Counted from the stretch's first letter, positions 16,531 through 26,455 are shown. The stretch is 64,000 bases of DNA from an uncultured Lachnospiraceae bacterium (GCA_902779575.1 CACZBW010000008.1:1-64000); one strand, 5' to 3'. Notes: a model not told the origin generated them from the letters alone. Made by a program: numbers and translations.

Positions 16531-19041
16531 TCATTCTTCAATTTCTGCAGACTCCTGCTGCGCCTTTTCTTCCTCTTTTCCGGGCACAAAAACGATCTTT
16601 CCGCCCCGCACGGTGCATACAACATGCTGGCCGGCCTTAATCTTCCCGCTCAGAATCTCCTCCGCCAGTTCATCCTCTATCTCATTCTGAACGGCGCGCC
16701 GGAGCGGTCTTGCCCCGTATTTTACGTCAAATCCTTTCTCCGCGATCTGATCCCGCACCGAAGAGCGGAACTTCAGCCGGATCTGCATCTGCGCCTCCGC
16801 TCTGGACGCGAGTTCCTTCAGCAGAAGCGAAACGATCTGCCGGAGCTCTTCCCGGTTCAGCGAATGGAAGACGATGGTGTCGTCGATCCGGTTGAGAAAC
16901 TCCGGACGGAAAATTCTCCGGACTTCCTCCATTACGGAACCTTTCATCGTCTCATAGTTCGCCTTCGCGTCATTTCCCGCCCCGAATCCGAGATTCTTCG
17001 GCGCCGCGATGGACTGGGCGCCGGCGTTGGACGTCATGATCAGGATCGTATTCTTGAAATCGACTTTCCTGCCCTGCGAGTCAGTGATATGCCCTTCATC
17101 GAGCACCTGCAGCAGAATATTGAAAATGTCCGGATGGGCTTTCTCAATCTCATCAAACAGGACGACCGAGTAAGGATGTCTTCTGACCTGTTCCGACAGC
17201 TGTCCGCCTTCCTCATAGCCGACGTAGCCGGGAGGCGACCCGACCAGCTTGGAAACGTCAAATTTCTCCATATATTCGGACATATCCACCCGGATCATGG
17301 ATGACTCCGACCCGAACACGATCTCCGCCAGGGCTTTTGACAGTTCTGTCTTTCCGACGCCGGTCGGTCCCAGAAACAGGAAGGAGCCGATGGGTCTGCG
17401 CGGGTCCTTCAGGCCTGCCCTGCCGCGCCGGATCGCCTTCGCCACGGCTTCCACAGCCTCATCCTGGCCGATAATGCGCCTGTGCAGCGTCTTCTCCAGC
17501 TTTACCAGCCTGCGGCTCTCATCCTCTGTCAGCTTCTGCACCGGAATCTTTGTCCAGTCCGATACGACGGCGGCAATATCCTCCGTCGTTACCGACATGG
17601 CGTTTTTCTTCATCCTTCGTTCGCCGGCGGCCTTCTTTTTCTCAAATTTCCTTCGAAGTTCTTCGATCTGTGTATGGATACTGTGCGCCAGATCCAGGTT
17701 ATCCCCGGCAAGCGCTTCCTCAAAAGCTTCGTTTTTCTTTTCGATCTCCAGCCGCATCTGGTCCAGGTCTTCCGGCAGATGGTAGAATCCCAGCTGTCGT
17801 CTGGAGCAGGCTTCATCCAGCAGGTCGATCGCCTTGTCCGGAAGAAAACGGTCCCCGATATAGCGCCCGGACAGCTTTACAGCTGCTTCGATGGCTTCAT
17901 CCGGGATCGTCACGCCGTGATGCTTTTCATAGCTCTCTCTGAGTCCGGTCAGGATCTCCCGGGTCTCCTCAAAACTCGGCTCTTCCACCAGGATGCTCTG
18001 GAATCGTCTCTCCAGGGCCGCATCCTTGCCGATGCGCTTTCTGTATTCGTCGACGGTAGTCGCTCCGATGACCTGGATCTCTCCCCGGGAGAGCATCGGC
18101 TTCATGATATTGGAAGCGTCCAGGCCGCCTTCCGAGCTGCCTGCTCCGATAATCGTGTGGAGTTCATCGATAAAGAGCAGTATATCGCCGCTGCCCGAGA
18201 CTTCATTCAAGACCTTCTTGATCCGGTCCTCAAATTCGCCCCTGTACTTGGTCCCCGCGACCATGCCGGCCATATCCAGCGCGACAAGCCGCTTATTCTT
18301 CAGCGGCAGCGGGACGTCGCCGTGCACGATCTTCTGGGCCAGTCCTTCTACAATGGCTGTCTTGCCGACGCCCGGCTCCCCGATCAGGCAGGGATTGTTC
18401 TTGGTTTTTCTGCAGAGAATCTGGCAGATTCGTCTTGTCTCCGTCTCTCTGCCGACGATCGGGTCGATCTTTCCGTCTCTGACCGCATCGGTCAGGTCTC
18501 TGGAATACTGATCCAGAACAGGTGTGGAGGAAACACCGCCGGCAGCGCTCTGCACGACGGACTGCATATATTCCGCCATCTGCTCATCGGACACCCCTAT
18601 AATATCCAGGATTCTCTGATAAAGTCCCTGGAAATCCATGTTCAGTGTGTGAAGCAGCTTGGCCGCGTTGCAGTCAATATCCCTTGCCAGGGCAAGGAGC
18701 AGATGCTCTGTTCCGATCTCTTTTGACAGAAAATATTCCGCCTGTTCCGATGCCGTCCTCAATGCCAGTTCCGCTCTGGGCGTATACACAGCAGCGGCGT
18801 TTTTTTCCGCCCGGCCGCCTCCGATCAGGTTCTCCACCAGCCGGCGGAGCTCATCCGTCCGGATGCCGCCCTCCCGGAGGACCACTCCGGCAGTCCCGTT
18901 CTCCTCCCGGACCAGTCCCAGCAGCAGGTGCTCTGTACCGATTCCCGCACAGCGGGCCGCTTTCGCTTCATCCCCCGCATATTTCAGGGCCTGTGCCGCT
19001 GCCTGAGTGTACCTGTAGTTTTCATTTATGCCTGATATCAT
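16531..19041 (-). CDS. clpC: ClpC-type ATP-dependent protease ATPase subunit
   Basis: An 836-residue Hsp100 unfoldase that feeds proteins to ClpP. Order: double Clp_N repeat (1-145, with TEHLLLGLVREENG and TEHLLLALARD), first AAA+ domain with Walker A GEPGVGKTA, a short coiled-coil M domain rich in Glu/Lys, second AAA+ domain with GPTGVGKTE, and the small C-terminal domain. Length fits the family (about 810). I chose ATG 19041; an in-frame start at 19119 would add 26 residues with no ribosome binding site and overlap the upstream stop. No mcsA, mcsB or ctsR genes lie beside it, unlike in Bacillus. Confidence 0.95.
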   Translation of the reverse strand: MISGINENYRYTQAAAQALKYAGDEAKAARCAGIGTEHLLLGLVREENGTAGVVLREGGIRTDELRRLVENLIGGGRAEKNAAAVYTPRAELALRTASEQAEYFLSKEIGTEHLLLALARDIDCNAAKLLHTLNMDFQGLYQRILDIIGVSDEQMAEYMQSVVQSAAGGVSSTPVLDQYSRDLTDAVRDGKIDPIVGRETETRRICQILCRKTKNNPCLIGEPGVGKTAIVEGLAQKIVHGDVPLPLKNKRLVALDMAGMVAGTKYRGEFEDRIKKVLNEVSGSGDILLFIDELHTIIGAGSSEGGLDASNIMKPMLSRGEIQVIGATTVDEYRKRIGKDAALERRFQSILVEEPSFEETREILTGLRESYEKHHGVTIPDEAIEAAVKLSGRYIGDRFLPDKAIDLLDEACSRRQLGFYHLPEDLDQMRLEIEKKNEAFEEALAGDNLDLAHSIHTQIEELRRKFEKKKAAGERRMKKNAMSVTTEDIAAVVSDWTKIPVQKLTEDESRRLVKLEKTLHRRIIGQDEAVEAVAKAIRRGRAGLKDPRRPIGSFLFLGPTGVGKTELSKALAEIVFGSESSMIRVDMSEYMEKFDVSKLVGSPPGYVGYEEGGQLSEQVRRHPYSVVLFDEIEKAHPDIFNILLQVLDEGHITDSQGRKVDFKNTILIMTSNAGAQSIAAPKNLGFGAGNDAKANYETMKGSVMEEVRRIFRPEFLNRIDDTIVFHSLNREELRQIVSLLLKELASRAEAQMQIRLKFRSSVRDQIAEKGFDVKYGARPLRRAVQNEIEDELAEEILSGKIKAGQHVVCTVRGGKIVFVPGKEEEKAQQESAEIEE

Positions 19042-19115
19042 ATTTCGCTTCCATGTTCTCCGGGACGCAGACTCGCCGTTCTGCTTTCTCCCGCTGCCCG
19101 CAAAGGGGGCTTCTG

Positions 19116-20558
19116 TCAAAGATCGATCAGATCGATCTGCACATCCTTCCGGTCAGGAGCCTCCGAAGGAGCAGCGCCTGTGCTCTCAGCTGCCTTCTGT
19201 GCTGCTCTCGCGGCTTCCTCGGCGCGGATCGCTGCCTCCTGCGCCGCTTTTTCCTTCTCGGAAGTCTGCTCCAGGACTTTTTCTTCCGCTTTCTGGCGCT
19301 CGGCTTCCGCGCGGCGGCCTTCCTGCACCCTGCGCATTTCTTCCTGAACGACTCTGCGCGCTTCGTCTTCCTTCACATCCGTCCTGCTGACCGGCCGGAT
19401 CATTCTGGTCTGGTCTCCGGGCACTCTGTGTGCAGACTGGTTCTGCCCGGAGGAAGCCCGGTACATTCTGGTATTATCCGACACCTTCCCGGATCCTTTG
19501 CTCCTGGAAGCGCTGCGGGAAGCTGTCTGCTTTCTCTCTGAGGGCGCCTGATTTCTCCCGGCGTTCTCCCCGCGGGCGGGCGCGTCGCTTCCGCGTCCTC
19601 TTCCGGCAGATCCGCTATATCTCCTGGACGGCTCCGCAGGCGTGCCGACCTGGGTCTCGGTCCAGGAAGTCTGGACATTTACCGCTTCCTCGCGCTCAGC
19701 TGCGGCTTCCTCCCCGCGGTTCTGTCTGCCTTTCTTTTTCCTTCCCTTTTTCTCCCGGGCTTCTTCCGCCCAGTCGTCCCAGTCATCGTCATCATCCGGC
19801 CAGCGTTCTTCCTCCGGGATTCTCTGGGATGCCGGCGCTTCCCCTCTTCCCGCGCCGCCGCCCGGGACAGCCCCCATCTTCCTGTACTCCTTCAGCTCAC
19901 GGGAAATATCCCTCCTGCGGAGCAGCAGGTTGATCACGATGAAAAGCAGAACCACGGAAACTGCAATCAGGCCGTAGATCACATATGTGAAGAGATTATT
20001 TCTCTCCTTATAGACTTCCATCTCCTTCTGCAGGCGTTCAATGGTATTCTCCGCCTCCTGGAGGGAGTTCTTGTCAACCTTAACATAGCGGGGATCTTCC
20101 GTCTGCGGCTCAGCCGGGGCCGGCGGAGTCTCCACAAGAGCGGCCTCATTTTCAGAGATCGCCTGCGCCGGATCCCTGACCTCTTCCTCCCGGGTCACGT
20201 TCAGGACGTACTGGATCGGATTGCCGCTCTCACTCACCACGGTAATCACCACGGTTCCGTTTCCGTTTTCATCCAGTGTGGTTCCGCTGATATCGGAAAT
20301 CGTCGCGTTTGCGTTTGAAGTGACAGGTTCCAGCTCCAGCTCTGTCGTATACGCCGGAACAACTATATCATAGGACCAGATATCATAGGAGAAATCCGGA
20401 CTCATCGTGATATCCTCCGTCAGGATACCAAGACTGGCGAGGGAGTTGTCGTCCGACAGATCTTCCTCCTCCGCGTGCAGGACCGTCCCCATACTCAGCA
20501 GCAGCAGTACTGTCATAAAGACTGCCGCGAGACTTCTGCGCTTCTGTTCTTTTAACAT
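19116..20558 (-). CDS. Membrane protein with cadherin-like beta-sandwich domain
   Basis: A 480-residue single-pass protein. A signal peptide (about 1-29) is followed by one cadherin-like beta-sandwich domain (about 40-125) with the YDIVVPAYTTELELEP and YVLNVTREEE edges typical of that family. A linker and coiled coil (about 165-190), a membrane helix (about 192-213) and a long cytosolic tail follow. The tail is disordered, rich in Arg, Glu, Gln and Ala, with an AEEAARAAQKAAE stretch. It lies between purD and clpC on the same strand. Function unknown; the layout suggests an extracellular sensor or adhesion module with an intracellular scaffold tail. Confidence 0.7.
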   Translation of the reverse strand: MLKEQKRRSLAAVFMTVLLLLSMGTVLHAEEEDLSDDNSLASLGILTEDITMSPDFSYDIWSYDIVVPAYTTELELEPVTSNANATISDISGTTLDENGNGTVVITVVSESGNPIQYVLNVTREEEVRDPAQAISENEAALVETPPAPAEPQTEDPRYVKVDKNSLQEAENTIERLQKEMEVYKERNNLFTYVIYGLIAVSVVLLFIVINLLLRRRDISRELKEYRKMGAVPGGGAGRGEAPASQRIPEEERWPDDDDDWDDWAEEAREKKGRKKKGRQNRGEEAAAEREEAVNVQTSWTETQVGTPAEPSRRYSGSAGRGRGSDAPARGENAGRNQAPSERKQTASRSASRSKGSGKVSDNTRMYRASSGQNQSAHRVPGDQTRMIRPVSRTDVKEDEARRVVQEEMRRVQEGRRAEAERQKAEEKVLEQTSEKEKAAQEAAIRAEEAARAAQKAAESTGAAPSEAPDRKDVQIDLIDL

Positions 20559-20625
20559 GATCTCAGCCCCCCTGCCTGTAACTTCCTTCCTGATGTCTCA
20601 TTCCGAAACGCCGCAGCTTCCGGAT

Positions 20626-21900
20626 TTACGCCTCGTCAATTGCTTTTCCGATATCATGCCGGAAATATTTGTTGTCAAAATCCACCCATTCAACTGCCCT
20701 GTAGGCATTCGCCCTGGCTTCCTTCAGGTTTTCTCCCAGGGCTGTAATTCCGAGAACTCTTCCGCCGTTCGTGACGATCTTCCCGTCCCTGAAAGCGGTT
20801 CCCGCATGGAAGCAGAAATAGCCGTCCCTGTCTTTAAAATGCTCGAGTCCGCGGATCTCTTTCCCCTTCTCATAGGAGAGGGGATAACCGTCGGAGGCCA
20901 GGACCACACAGACGCAGGCCTCGTCCCGGAACTTCAGATCAATCTGATCGAGTGTTCCGTCAATGCAGGCCTCGAAAACATCCACGATATCATTCTCCAT
21001 CCTGGGGAGAACAACCTGCGCCTCCGGATCTCCGAAACGGCAGTTGTATTCCAGCACTTTCGGCCCGTCCTCTGTCAGCATAAGTCCGAAGAAGATCACG
21101 CCGCGGAATTCCTTTCCCTCGGCCCGCATCGCGTCCACCGTAGGCTGGAAGATATGCTTCTGACAGTATTCCTGAATCTCTTTTGTATAGAAAGGACTCG
21201 GGGAGAAATTGCCCATGCCTCCCGTATTCAGGCCTGTATCGCCGTCTCCTGCCCTCTTGTGATCCTGGGCGGAGGCCATCTCTTTGACCGTCTTCCCGTC
21301 GACAAAGCTCAGAACCGATACCTCGCGGCCGGTCATGAATTCCTCGATCACCATCTGATCGCCGGCGCTCCCGAACTTTTTGACGCCCATGATCTCTTCT
21401 GTCCCCTGCAGGGCTTCTTCAAGGTCCCGGCAGATCAGCACTCCCTTGCCCAGGGCAAGCCCGCTCGCTTTCAGAACGATGGGAAATTTTGCCTGCGTCC
21501 TGAGATATTCCTCTGCCTTATCCTTATCTTCAAAGACTTCATACTGCGCCGTCGGGATCGAATATTTTTTCATCAGGTCCTTCGCAAAAGCCTTGCTGCC
21601 CTCCAGCATGGCCGCCTCTGCCCGGGGTCCGAAAACCCTGAGTCCCCTGCTCTCAAAAACATCGACAATCCCGCCTACCAGCGGATCATCCATTCCGATG
21701 ACCGTAAGGTCCACCTGGTGAGACACGGCAAAATCCGCCAGCGCTTCATAGTCGGAGGCACTGATCGGGACAAGCTCCGCGTATTCCGCGATCCCCGCAT
21801 TTCCCGGCGCACAGTAAATTCTGTCCACTCTGCTGCTCTGCGCTACCTTATACGCGATGGCATGCTCTCTGCCTCCGCTCCCAACGATCAATACATTCAT
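20626..21900 (-). CDS. purD: Phosphoribosylamine-glycine ligase
   Basis: A 424-residue ATP-grasp enzyme that joins phosphoribosylamine and glycine, step two of purine synthesis. The N-terminal MNVLIVGSGGREHAIA and central AQDHKRAGDGDTGLNTGGMG segments are family signatures. ATG 21900 is set by these and by GGAAG upstream; a longer ORF from 21948 has no homology in its extra 16 residues. Last of four pur genes, 84 bases after purN. Confidence 0.96.
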   Translation of the reverse strand: MNVLIVGSGGREHAIAYKVAQSSRVDRIYCAPGNAGIAEYAELVPISASDYEALADFAVSHQVDLTVIGMDDPLVGGIVDVFESRGLRVFGPRAEAAMLEGSKAFAKDLMKKYSIPTAQYEVFEDKDKAEEYLRTQAKFPIVLKASGLALGKGVLICRDLEEALQGTEEIMGVKKFGSAGDQMVIEEFMTGREVSVLSFVDGKTVKEMASAQDHKRAGDGDTGLNTGGMGNFSPSPFYTKEIQEYCQKHIFQPTVDAMRAEGKEFRGVIFFGLMLTEDGPKVLEYNCRFGDPEAQVVLPRMENDIVDVFEACIDGTLDQIDLKFRDEACVCVVLASDGYPLSYEKGKEIRGLEHFKDRDGYFCFHAGTAFRDGKIVTNGGRVLGITALGENLKEARANAYRAVEWVDFDNKYFRHDIGKAIDEA

Positions 21901-21984
21901 ACATTCTTCCTTCCCGGCAGGCATCCTTCTGCGCAGGTGCAGCCGCACCCGGGCGCGCAGTTTCAGCCTCCAGATATCAATCTC

Positions 21985-22626
21985 TCATTTTTCTGCTTCA
22001 GCCTGCAGGATTTTCACCTTCCCGCCGTCCACTTTCACACGGCCGTCCGCGATCAGACGGATCGCTTCCGGGAGAATCTTCCATTCCGCCTCCTGCATAA
22101 TGCGAAGCTGGAGGGACTTCGGGGTATCGTCCTCCCTGACCTCCACCGCCTTCTGCAGAATGATCGGCCCGGTATCGGTTCCCTGATCCACAAAATGCAC
22201 CGTTGCTCCGGAAACTCTGACGCCGCGCGCCAGGGCTGCCTCATGCACCTTCTGGCCGTAGTAGCCGGTCCCGCAGAACGACGGAATCAGGGACGGGTGG
22301 ATGTTAATGATCCGGTTGGGATACTCCTCCACCATCCGGGGCGGAATCACACAGAGAAATCCCGCCAGGACGACCAGGTCCGCGCCGGCTTCCCGGACGC
22401 TGCCAAGCAGCGCCTCATTGAAATCCTCCCTCGAGGCAAAATCCTTCGGTGAAACGCAGAGCGCCTCTATGCCGGCTTTCCGCGCTCTTTCCAGCGCAAA
22501 AGCATGCTTATTGTTTGAGATCACCGCGCAGATTCTTACATTCCGGATGGAACCGTCCGCGACAGAATCAATAATCGCCTGCAGATTCGTTCCTCCTCCG
22601 GACACCAGCACCGCTATATTCGTCAC
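21985..22626 (-). CDS. purN: Phosphoribosylglycinamide formyltransferase
   Basis: A 213-residue folate-dependent GAR transformylase (step three of purine synthesis). LVSGGGTNLQAI is the phosphate-binding start, INIHPSLIPSF holds the catalytic His and Asn, and DQGTDTGPII the catalytic Asp. Normal length. It sits between purM and purD in the operon. Confidence 0.96.
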   Translation of the reverse strand: MTNIAVLVSGGGTNLQAIIDSVADGSIRNVRICAVISNNKHAFALERARKAGIEALCVSPKDFASREDFNEALLGSVREAGADLVVLAGFLCVIPPRMVEEYPNRIINIHPSLIPSFCGTGYYGQKVHEAALARGVRVSGATVHFVDQGTDTGPIILQKAVEVREDDTPKSLQLRIMQEAEWKILPEAIRLIADGRVKVDGGKVKILQAEAEK

Positions 22627-22680
22627 TGAACCCTCCCTGTGGATCTGTATCCCTGCCGCGCCTCGCGCAGCTTCTTCGTC

Positions 22681-23706
22681 TTATGCGAGCTCGCAGCACT
22701 TTTCGCCTTCTTTTACTTCTCCGATCAGGTACGCCTTCTCTCCCGCTTTTTCCACGGCGTCCATGGCCTGACCGGCATCTTCCGGGGCAACTGCCATGAC
22801 CATGCCGATTCCCATGTTGAAGGTGTTGTACATAATCTTTTCTTCGATCTGCCCGTCTTTCTGAAGCATACCGAAAATCGGCGGCACGCTGTAGCTGTCC
22901 CGGCGGATGACTGCCTTTACTCCGTCCGGAAGCATGCGGGGCACATTTTCATAGAAGCCGCCGCCCGTAATATGGCTGCAGCCTTTGATCTCCACGCCGG
23001 ATTCCTTCACGCCGCGCAGGGCTTTCACATAAATCTTTGTCGGGCGCAGCAGAACATCCCCGAGAGTCCCTCCAAGGGCTTCATGGTAGCTGCCAAGCGT
23101 CTTCTCGTCCATTTGAAATACTTTGCGGACAAGCGAAAAGCCATTGCTGTGTACGCCGCTCGACGCAATGCCGACAAGCAGGTCACCCGGCCGGATTCCT
23201 TTTCCTGTAATCAGATCTTTCTGATCCACCGCGCCGACCGCAAAGCCGGCCAGGTCATACTCATCCTCCGGATAGAAACCGGGCATCTCGGCAGTCTCGC
23301 CGCCGATCAGGGCCGCCCCGGCCTGTACGCAGCCTTCGGCAACGCCTGATACGATCTGCGCGATCTTCTGCGGATAATTCTTCCCGCAGGCGATATAATC
23401 CAGGAAAAACAGAGGTTCCCCGCCTGCGCAGGCGATATCGTTCACGCACATGGCGACGCAGTCGATCCCGACCGTATCATGCCTGTCCATGATAAAAGCA
23501 AGCTTCAGCTTTGTGCCGACGCCGTCCGTCCCTGATACCAGCACCGGATGCTCCATTCCCTTAAGCTTTTCCATGGAGAATGCTCCGGAAAAACCGCCGA
23601 TATCCGTCAGGACCTCGCTGCGCATGGTCTTTGCGATATGCTCTTTCATCAGTTCCACTGACCGGTAACCGGCTTCGATGTCTACTCCAGCCTTCTTATA
23701 ATCCAT
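22681..23706 (-). CDS. purM: Phosphoribosylformylglycinamidine cyclo-ligase
   Basis: A 341-residue AIR synthetase. Family features: [17 protein letters not shown] at the N-terminus, [13 protein letters not shown], and [12 protein letters not shown] near residue 245. Normal length. It follows purE by 33 bases. Confidence 0.96.
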   Translation of the reverse strand: MDYKKAGVDIEAGYRSVELMKEHIAKTMRSEVLTDIGGFSGAFSMEKLKGMEHPVLVSGTDGVGTKLKLAFIMDRHDTVGIDCVAMCVNDIACAGGEPLFFLDYIACGKNYPQKIAQIVSGVAEGCVQAGAALIGGETAEMPGFYPEDEYDLAGFAVGAVDQKDLITGKGIRPGDLLVGIASSGVHSNGFSLVRKVFQMDEKTLGSYHEALGGTLGDVLLRPTKIYVKALRGVKESGVEIKGCSHITGGGFYENVPRMLPDGVKAVIRRDSYSVPPIFGMLQKDGQIEEKIMYNTFNMGIGMVMAVAPEDAGQAMDAVEKAGEKAYLIGEVKEGEKCCELA

Positions 23707-23739
23707 ATCTGCCCCTTCCGTCGGAATCCGTCTCTTTTC

Positions 23740-24249
23740 TTATTCTTTTGTGTAATTCCGGTAGCCGGTTTCCTTCAGCCGGGCATCCGTCTTCTGAACT
23801 TCCGCGCACATCTTCGCGCTGTATTCCCTGAGTTTTTCAACAAGCTTATCGTCGCCGATGGCCAGCATCCGCACTGCAAGGAGACCCGCGTTTTTGCCGC
23901 CGTTGATCGCGACAGTCGCCACCGGAATCCCGCCCGGCATCTGCACGATCGAATACAGGCTGTCGCGTCCGCCCAGCGAACTGGTATGCATGGGAACGCC
24001 GATCACCGGAAGCGGGAAAATGGCCGCGCACATGCCCGGCAGATGGGCTGCCAGCCCTGCGCCCGCAATAATTACCTTCAGTCCTCTGTCTGCCGCCGTC
24101 TTTGCGTAGTCAAAAAAGATGTCCGGCTCTCTGTGCGCGGAAATGATCGACATCTCATAATCAATTCCAAACTCTTCCAGAATATCCGCCGCCTTTGCCA
24201 TCACCGGCAGATCCGAATCACTGCCCATCACGATGCCGACCTTCGCCAT
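23740..24249 (-). CDS. purE: N5-carboxyaminoimidazole ribonucleotide mutase
   Basis: A 169-residue class I PurE. GSDSDLPVMAKAADIL and SAHREPD form the nucleotide site, with the catalytic His in SAHR. It moves the carboxyl group of N5-CAIR to C4. No purK is seen in the window. AGGAGG precedes the ATG. It is the first gene of the operon and follows a strong promoter and a structured leader. Confidence 0.96.
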   Translation of the reverse strand: MAKVGIVMGSDSDLPVMAKAADILEEFGIDYEMSIISAHREPDIFFDYAKTAADRGLKVIIAGAGLAAHLPGMCAAIFPLPVIGVPMHTSSLGGRDSLYSIVQMPGGIPVATVAINGGKNAGLLAVRMLAIGDDKLVEKLREYSAKMCAEVQKTDARLKETGYRNYTKE

Positions 24250-24289
24250 TCAGAATTCCTCCTGTTCTGTCCTGTCTTCAGTTGTACTT

Positions 24290-24367
24290 GCCCCTCAGGG
24301 GCCTGATTCAGTCTGTGTTACTCTGTTCATTGCCCTCCACACAGATTCACGGACCATGAACAGTAAC
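24290..24367 (-). promoter_or_regulatory. Structured 5' leader of the pur operon
   Basis: On the minus strand GTTACTGTTCAT (24367-24356) pairs with ATGAACAGAGTAAC (24330-24317) around a 25-base loop, then GCCCCTGAGGGGC (24302-24290) forms a second hairpin before the ribosome binding site. There is no T-run, so this is not a simple terminator. It does not match the purine, ZTP or guanidine riboswitch patterns I know. A translational control element or protein site is possible. Confidence 0.5.
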
Positions 24368-24375
24368 GTCTTTTC

Positions 24376-24404
24376 ATTCTACATATTCGAAAAAAAGGTG
24401 TCAA
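24376..24404 (-). promoter_or_regulatory. Promoter of the pur operon
   Basis: TTGACA (24404-24399) and TAGAAT (24381-24376) on the minus strand with a 17-bp spacer. The expected start near 24369 leaves a leader of about 120 bases before purE. Confidence 0.8.
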
Positions 24405-24425
24405 CCGCTTTCAGAAATGCCGTGC

Positions 24426-26072
24426 TCAGCCCACGTTCTGGCCAGGCAGTCCTCCGCGCACTTCCGCGCTGAGCATCGTCTCCGCGATATTCGCGACATG
24501 GTTCACGATACGGGACAGGCTGTTGAGGGATTCCACAAAGGTAAGACCCTGTTCGAAGGTGCATTTTTTATCACGCAGCCGCTCCATATGGTTGCTCTGG
24601 GCCTGGCTGCTCATCCGGACCACCTTTCTCTGTGCCTTCTTGATTAAGGACCACTGCTCCAGCGTGATCTCACGCCTCGAGAAGCAGGCCATCGCTGTAT
24701 CCAGAAGGCTCAGAACCTGAGCGGAGATATCCTCCAGCTCTTTTGAGGCTTCATCGGAATAGATCAGTTTCTCCTCCAGGTTCTTTTCATTTTCCTCCAT
24801 CAGTCTGAGCGCGTGGTCTCCGATCTGCTCGAGGTCATTGATCGCGGAATACACGCATCCCAGATACTCGGATACCTCCGGAGGAAGTTCTTCCACAGAT
24901 GCCCGGGTCAGATAGTCCGTGATTTCTCCGGTCAGGTAATCGATCACCTCTTCATTATCGCTGATCTCGGAGTTTTTCGAAGCGTCATGAGCAGCAAGCC
25001 CTTTAAGGGAAAGATCCAGGTTGCCGCGGACGAAGCCCGCAAGCCGGTCCACTTCCTTTCCGACCTGAAGGGTCATAACCGCGGGGGATCCGATCAGCTT
25101 CTTATCCAGATATTTCAGCCGGAACTCGCTCTCGTGTTCCTGGATCGGGATAATGCGGTAGGTCAGTTTTACAACCAGCGATACGAACGGCATCAGAAGA
25201 AGACCGGTAACTACCTTGAACAGAATATGGAACAGGGAAATCTGGAAAGCCGCGTTCGGGATCGCCTGTTCGATCATATCCGTGAGCGGCGTAAACATGG
25301 CCAGCGGTACGAACAGGATCGCACCGACTACGTTGAAAATCAGATAGATAATAGCTGCGCGCTGCGCATTGTGCCTTGCGTTCAGGGCGGAGAGCAGCGG
25401 CGGCGTGGATGAGCCCACGTTGATTCCGCACACGATATAGGCGGCAAAACCGACCGGCATCAGGCCCTGCATGGCAAGCGCCTGCAGGATACCGACGGAA
25501 GCCGAGGAACTCTGAAGCACCGCGCAGATCAGTACGCCCATCAGAAAGCCGAGCAGCGGATTTTTCGCATGCAGGATAAATTTCTGAAAAGCGGGGGACT
25601 CCCTGAGCGGGATCATGGACTCGCTCATGGTGTGCAGCCCCTGGAAAAGAAGTCCGAAGCCAAGAATAATCTGTCCGTAATGCTTGCTGCGCTTGCGTTT
25701 CGAGTAAAGCATCAGCAGGGCTCCTGCCGCAATGCAGAACGGAGCGATTCCGGACACATCAAGAGCGATCAGGATACTGGTGATGGTCGTACCGATATTG
25801 GCGCCGAAGATAACGCCGGTCGCCTGCGCCAGATCCATAATTCCGGCGTTGATGAAGCCCATGACCATGACGGTCGTCGCAGCCGAAGACTGGATTACAA
25901 CTGTAACCAGCATACCGACCAGGAAGCCGATGATCGGTCTTCTGGTCAGCTTCTCAAGAAGATCTTTCATTCTGGTTCCGGCAGCCAGTTCCAGGCCTTC
26001 TCCCATATAGTGCATGCCGAACAGGAAAGCTCCAAGTCCGCCGAGCAATGTAATGATGTTGTCAGCTCCCAT
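24426..26072 (-). CDS. Na+/phosphate cotransporter family protein
   Basis: A 548-residue NptA/YjbB-type protein. Residues 1-320 hold two inverted Na/Pi cotransporter repeats with the paired QSSAATTVMVMGF and QSSSASVGILQAL signatures. Residues about 345-548 form a PhoU-like helical domain, common in bacterial members. It imports or exports phosphate coupled to Na+. It ends 170 bases from the pur promoter on the same strand but is not part of that operon. Confidence 0.93.
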   Translation of the reverse strand: MGADNIITLLGGLGAFLFGMHYMGEGLELAAGTRMKDLLEKLTRRPIIGFLVGMLVTVVIQSSAATTVMVMGFINAGIMDLAQATGVIFGANIGTTITSILIALDVSGIAPFCIAAGALLMLYSKRKRSKHYGQIILGFGLLFQGLHTMSESMIPLRESPAFQKFILHAKNPLLGFLMGVLICAVLQSSSASVGILQALAMQGLMPVGFAAYIVCGINVGSSTPPLLSALNARHNAQRAAIIYLIFNVVGAILFVPLAMFTPLTDMIEQAIPNAAFQISLFHILFKVVTGLLLMPFVSLVVKLTYRIIPIQEHESEFRLKYLDKKLIGSPAVMTLQVGKEVDRLAGFVRGNLDLSLKGLAAHDASKNSEISDNEEVIDYLTGEITDYLTRASVEELPPEVSEYLGCVYSAINDLEQIGDHALRLMEENEKNLEEKLIYSDEASKELEDISAQVLSLLDTAMACFSRREITLEQWSLIKKAQRKVVRMSSQAQSNHMERLRDKKCTFEQGLTFVESLNSLSRIVNHVANIAETMLSAEVRGGLPGQNVG

Positions 26073-26116
26073 GTCAGTAGTACTCCTTCCTCAGGAAAAT
26101 ATGTCATCCGAACCGT

Positions 26117-26440
26117 CTACTGCGCCAGACCGATACAGAAAACAATAAACCAGACCGCGACCATCAGGCCGCCAAGCAGGGTCCCCGCCTTGCTCATGGC
26201 ATAAGACTGGCTCCGCTCCCGGAAACTTCCAAGTCCGGCAGTCATCCCGTAAAAAGCTGCTATAAAGCCGGTAAATCCGAATGGTCCGGCCCAGCTGCCC
26301 GCCCCGCCGTGCGTCGCCGTACATACCAGGGCCAGGGCCAGAAAAATGATGACAGAAACCGCGGACGAAACGGTTGCGAGAACGCTTTGTCCGGAATAAT
26401 TCCTGTCATCGAATTTGTAAGCTCTGGATTTTCTAGCCAT
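26117..26440 (-). CDS. Small DUF6142-like membrane protein
   Basis: A 107-residue protein with a basic soluble start (MARKSRAYKFDDRNYS) and three hydrophobic segments. It resembles small Clostridia membrane proteins grouped as DUF6142. ATG 26440 is preferred because AGGAG lies 8 bases upstream; a GTG at 26449 abuts the site. It follows vanZ-like gene by 15 bases and is probably cotranscribed with it. Function unknown. Confidence 0.65.
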   Translation of the reverse strand: MARKSRAYKFDDRNYSGQSVLATVSSAVSVIIFLALALVCTATHGGAGSWAGPFGFTGFIAAFYGMTAGLGSFRERSQSYAMSKAGTLLGGLMVAVWFIVFCIGLAQ

Positions 26441-26455
26441 TTCAGTCACTCCTGT

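Noticed and set aside
17482-18726. 414-codon plus-strand ORF inside clpC
   Set aside because: Antisense to clpC; no start site and the composition follows the codon bias of the real gene on the other strand.
20407-22452. 681-codon plus-strand ORF over purD and purN
   Set aside because: Antisense to two well-recognised purine enzymes; no ribosome binding site and no similarity to known proteins.
24250-24404. Purine or ZTP riboswitch before purE
   Set aside because: No conserved core sequences of these riboswitches found; only hairpins of unknown type.
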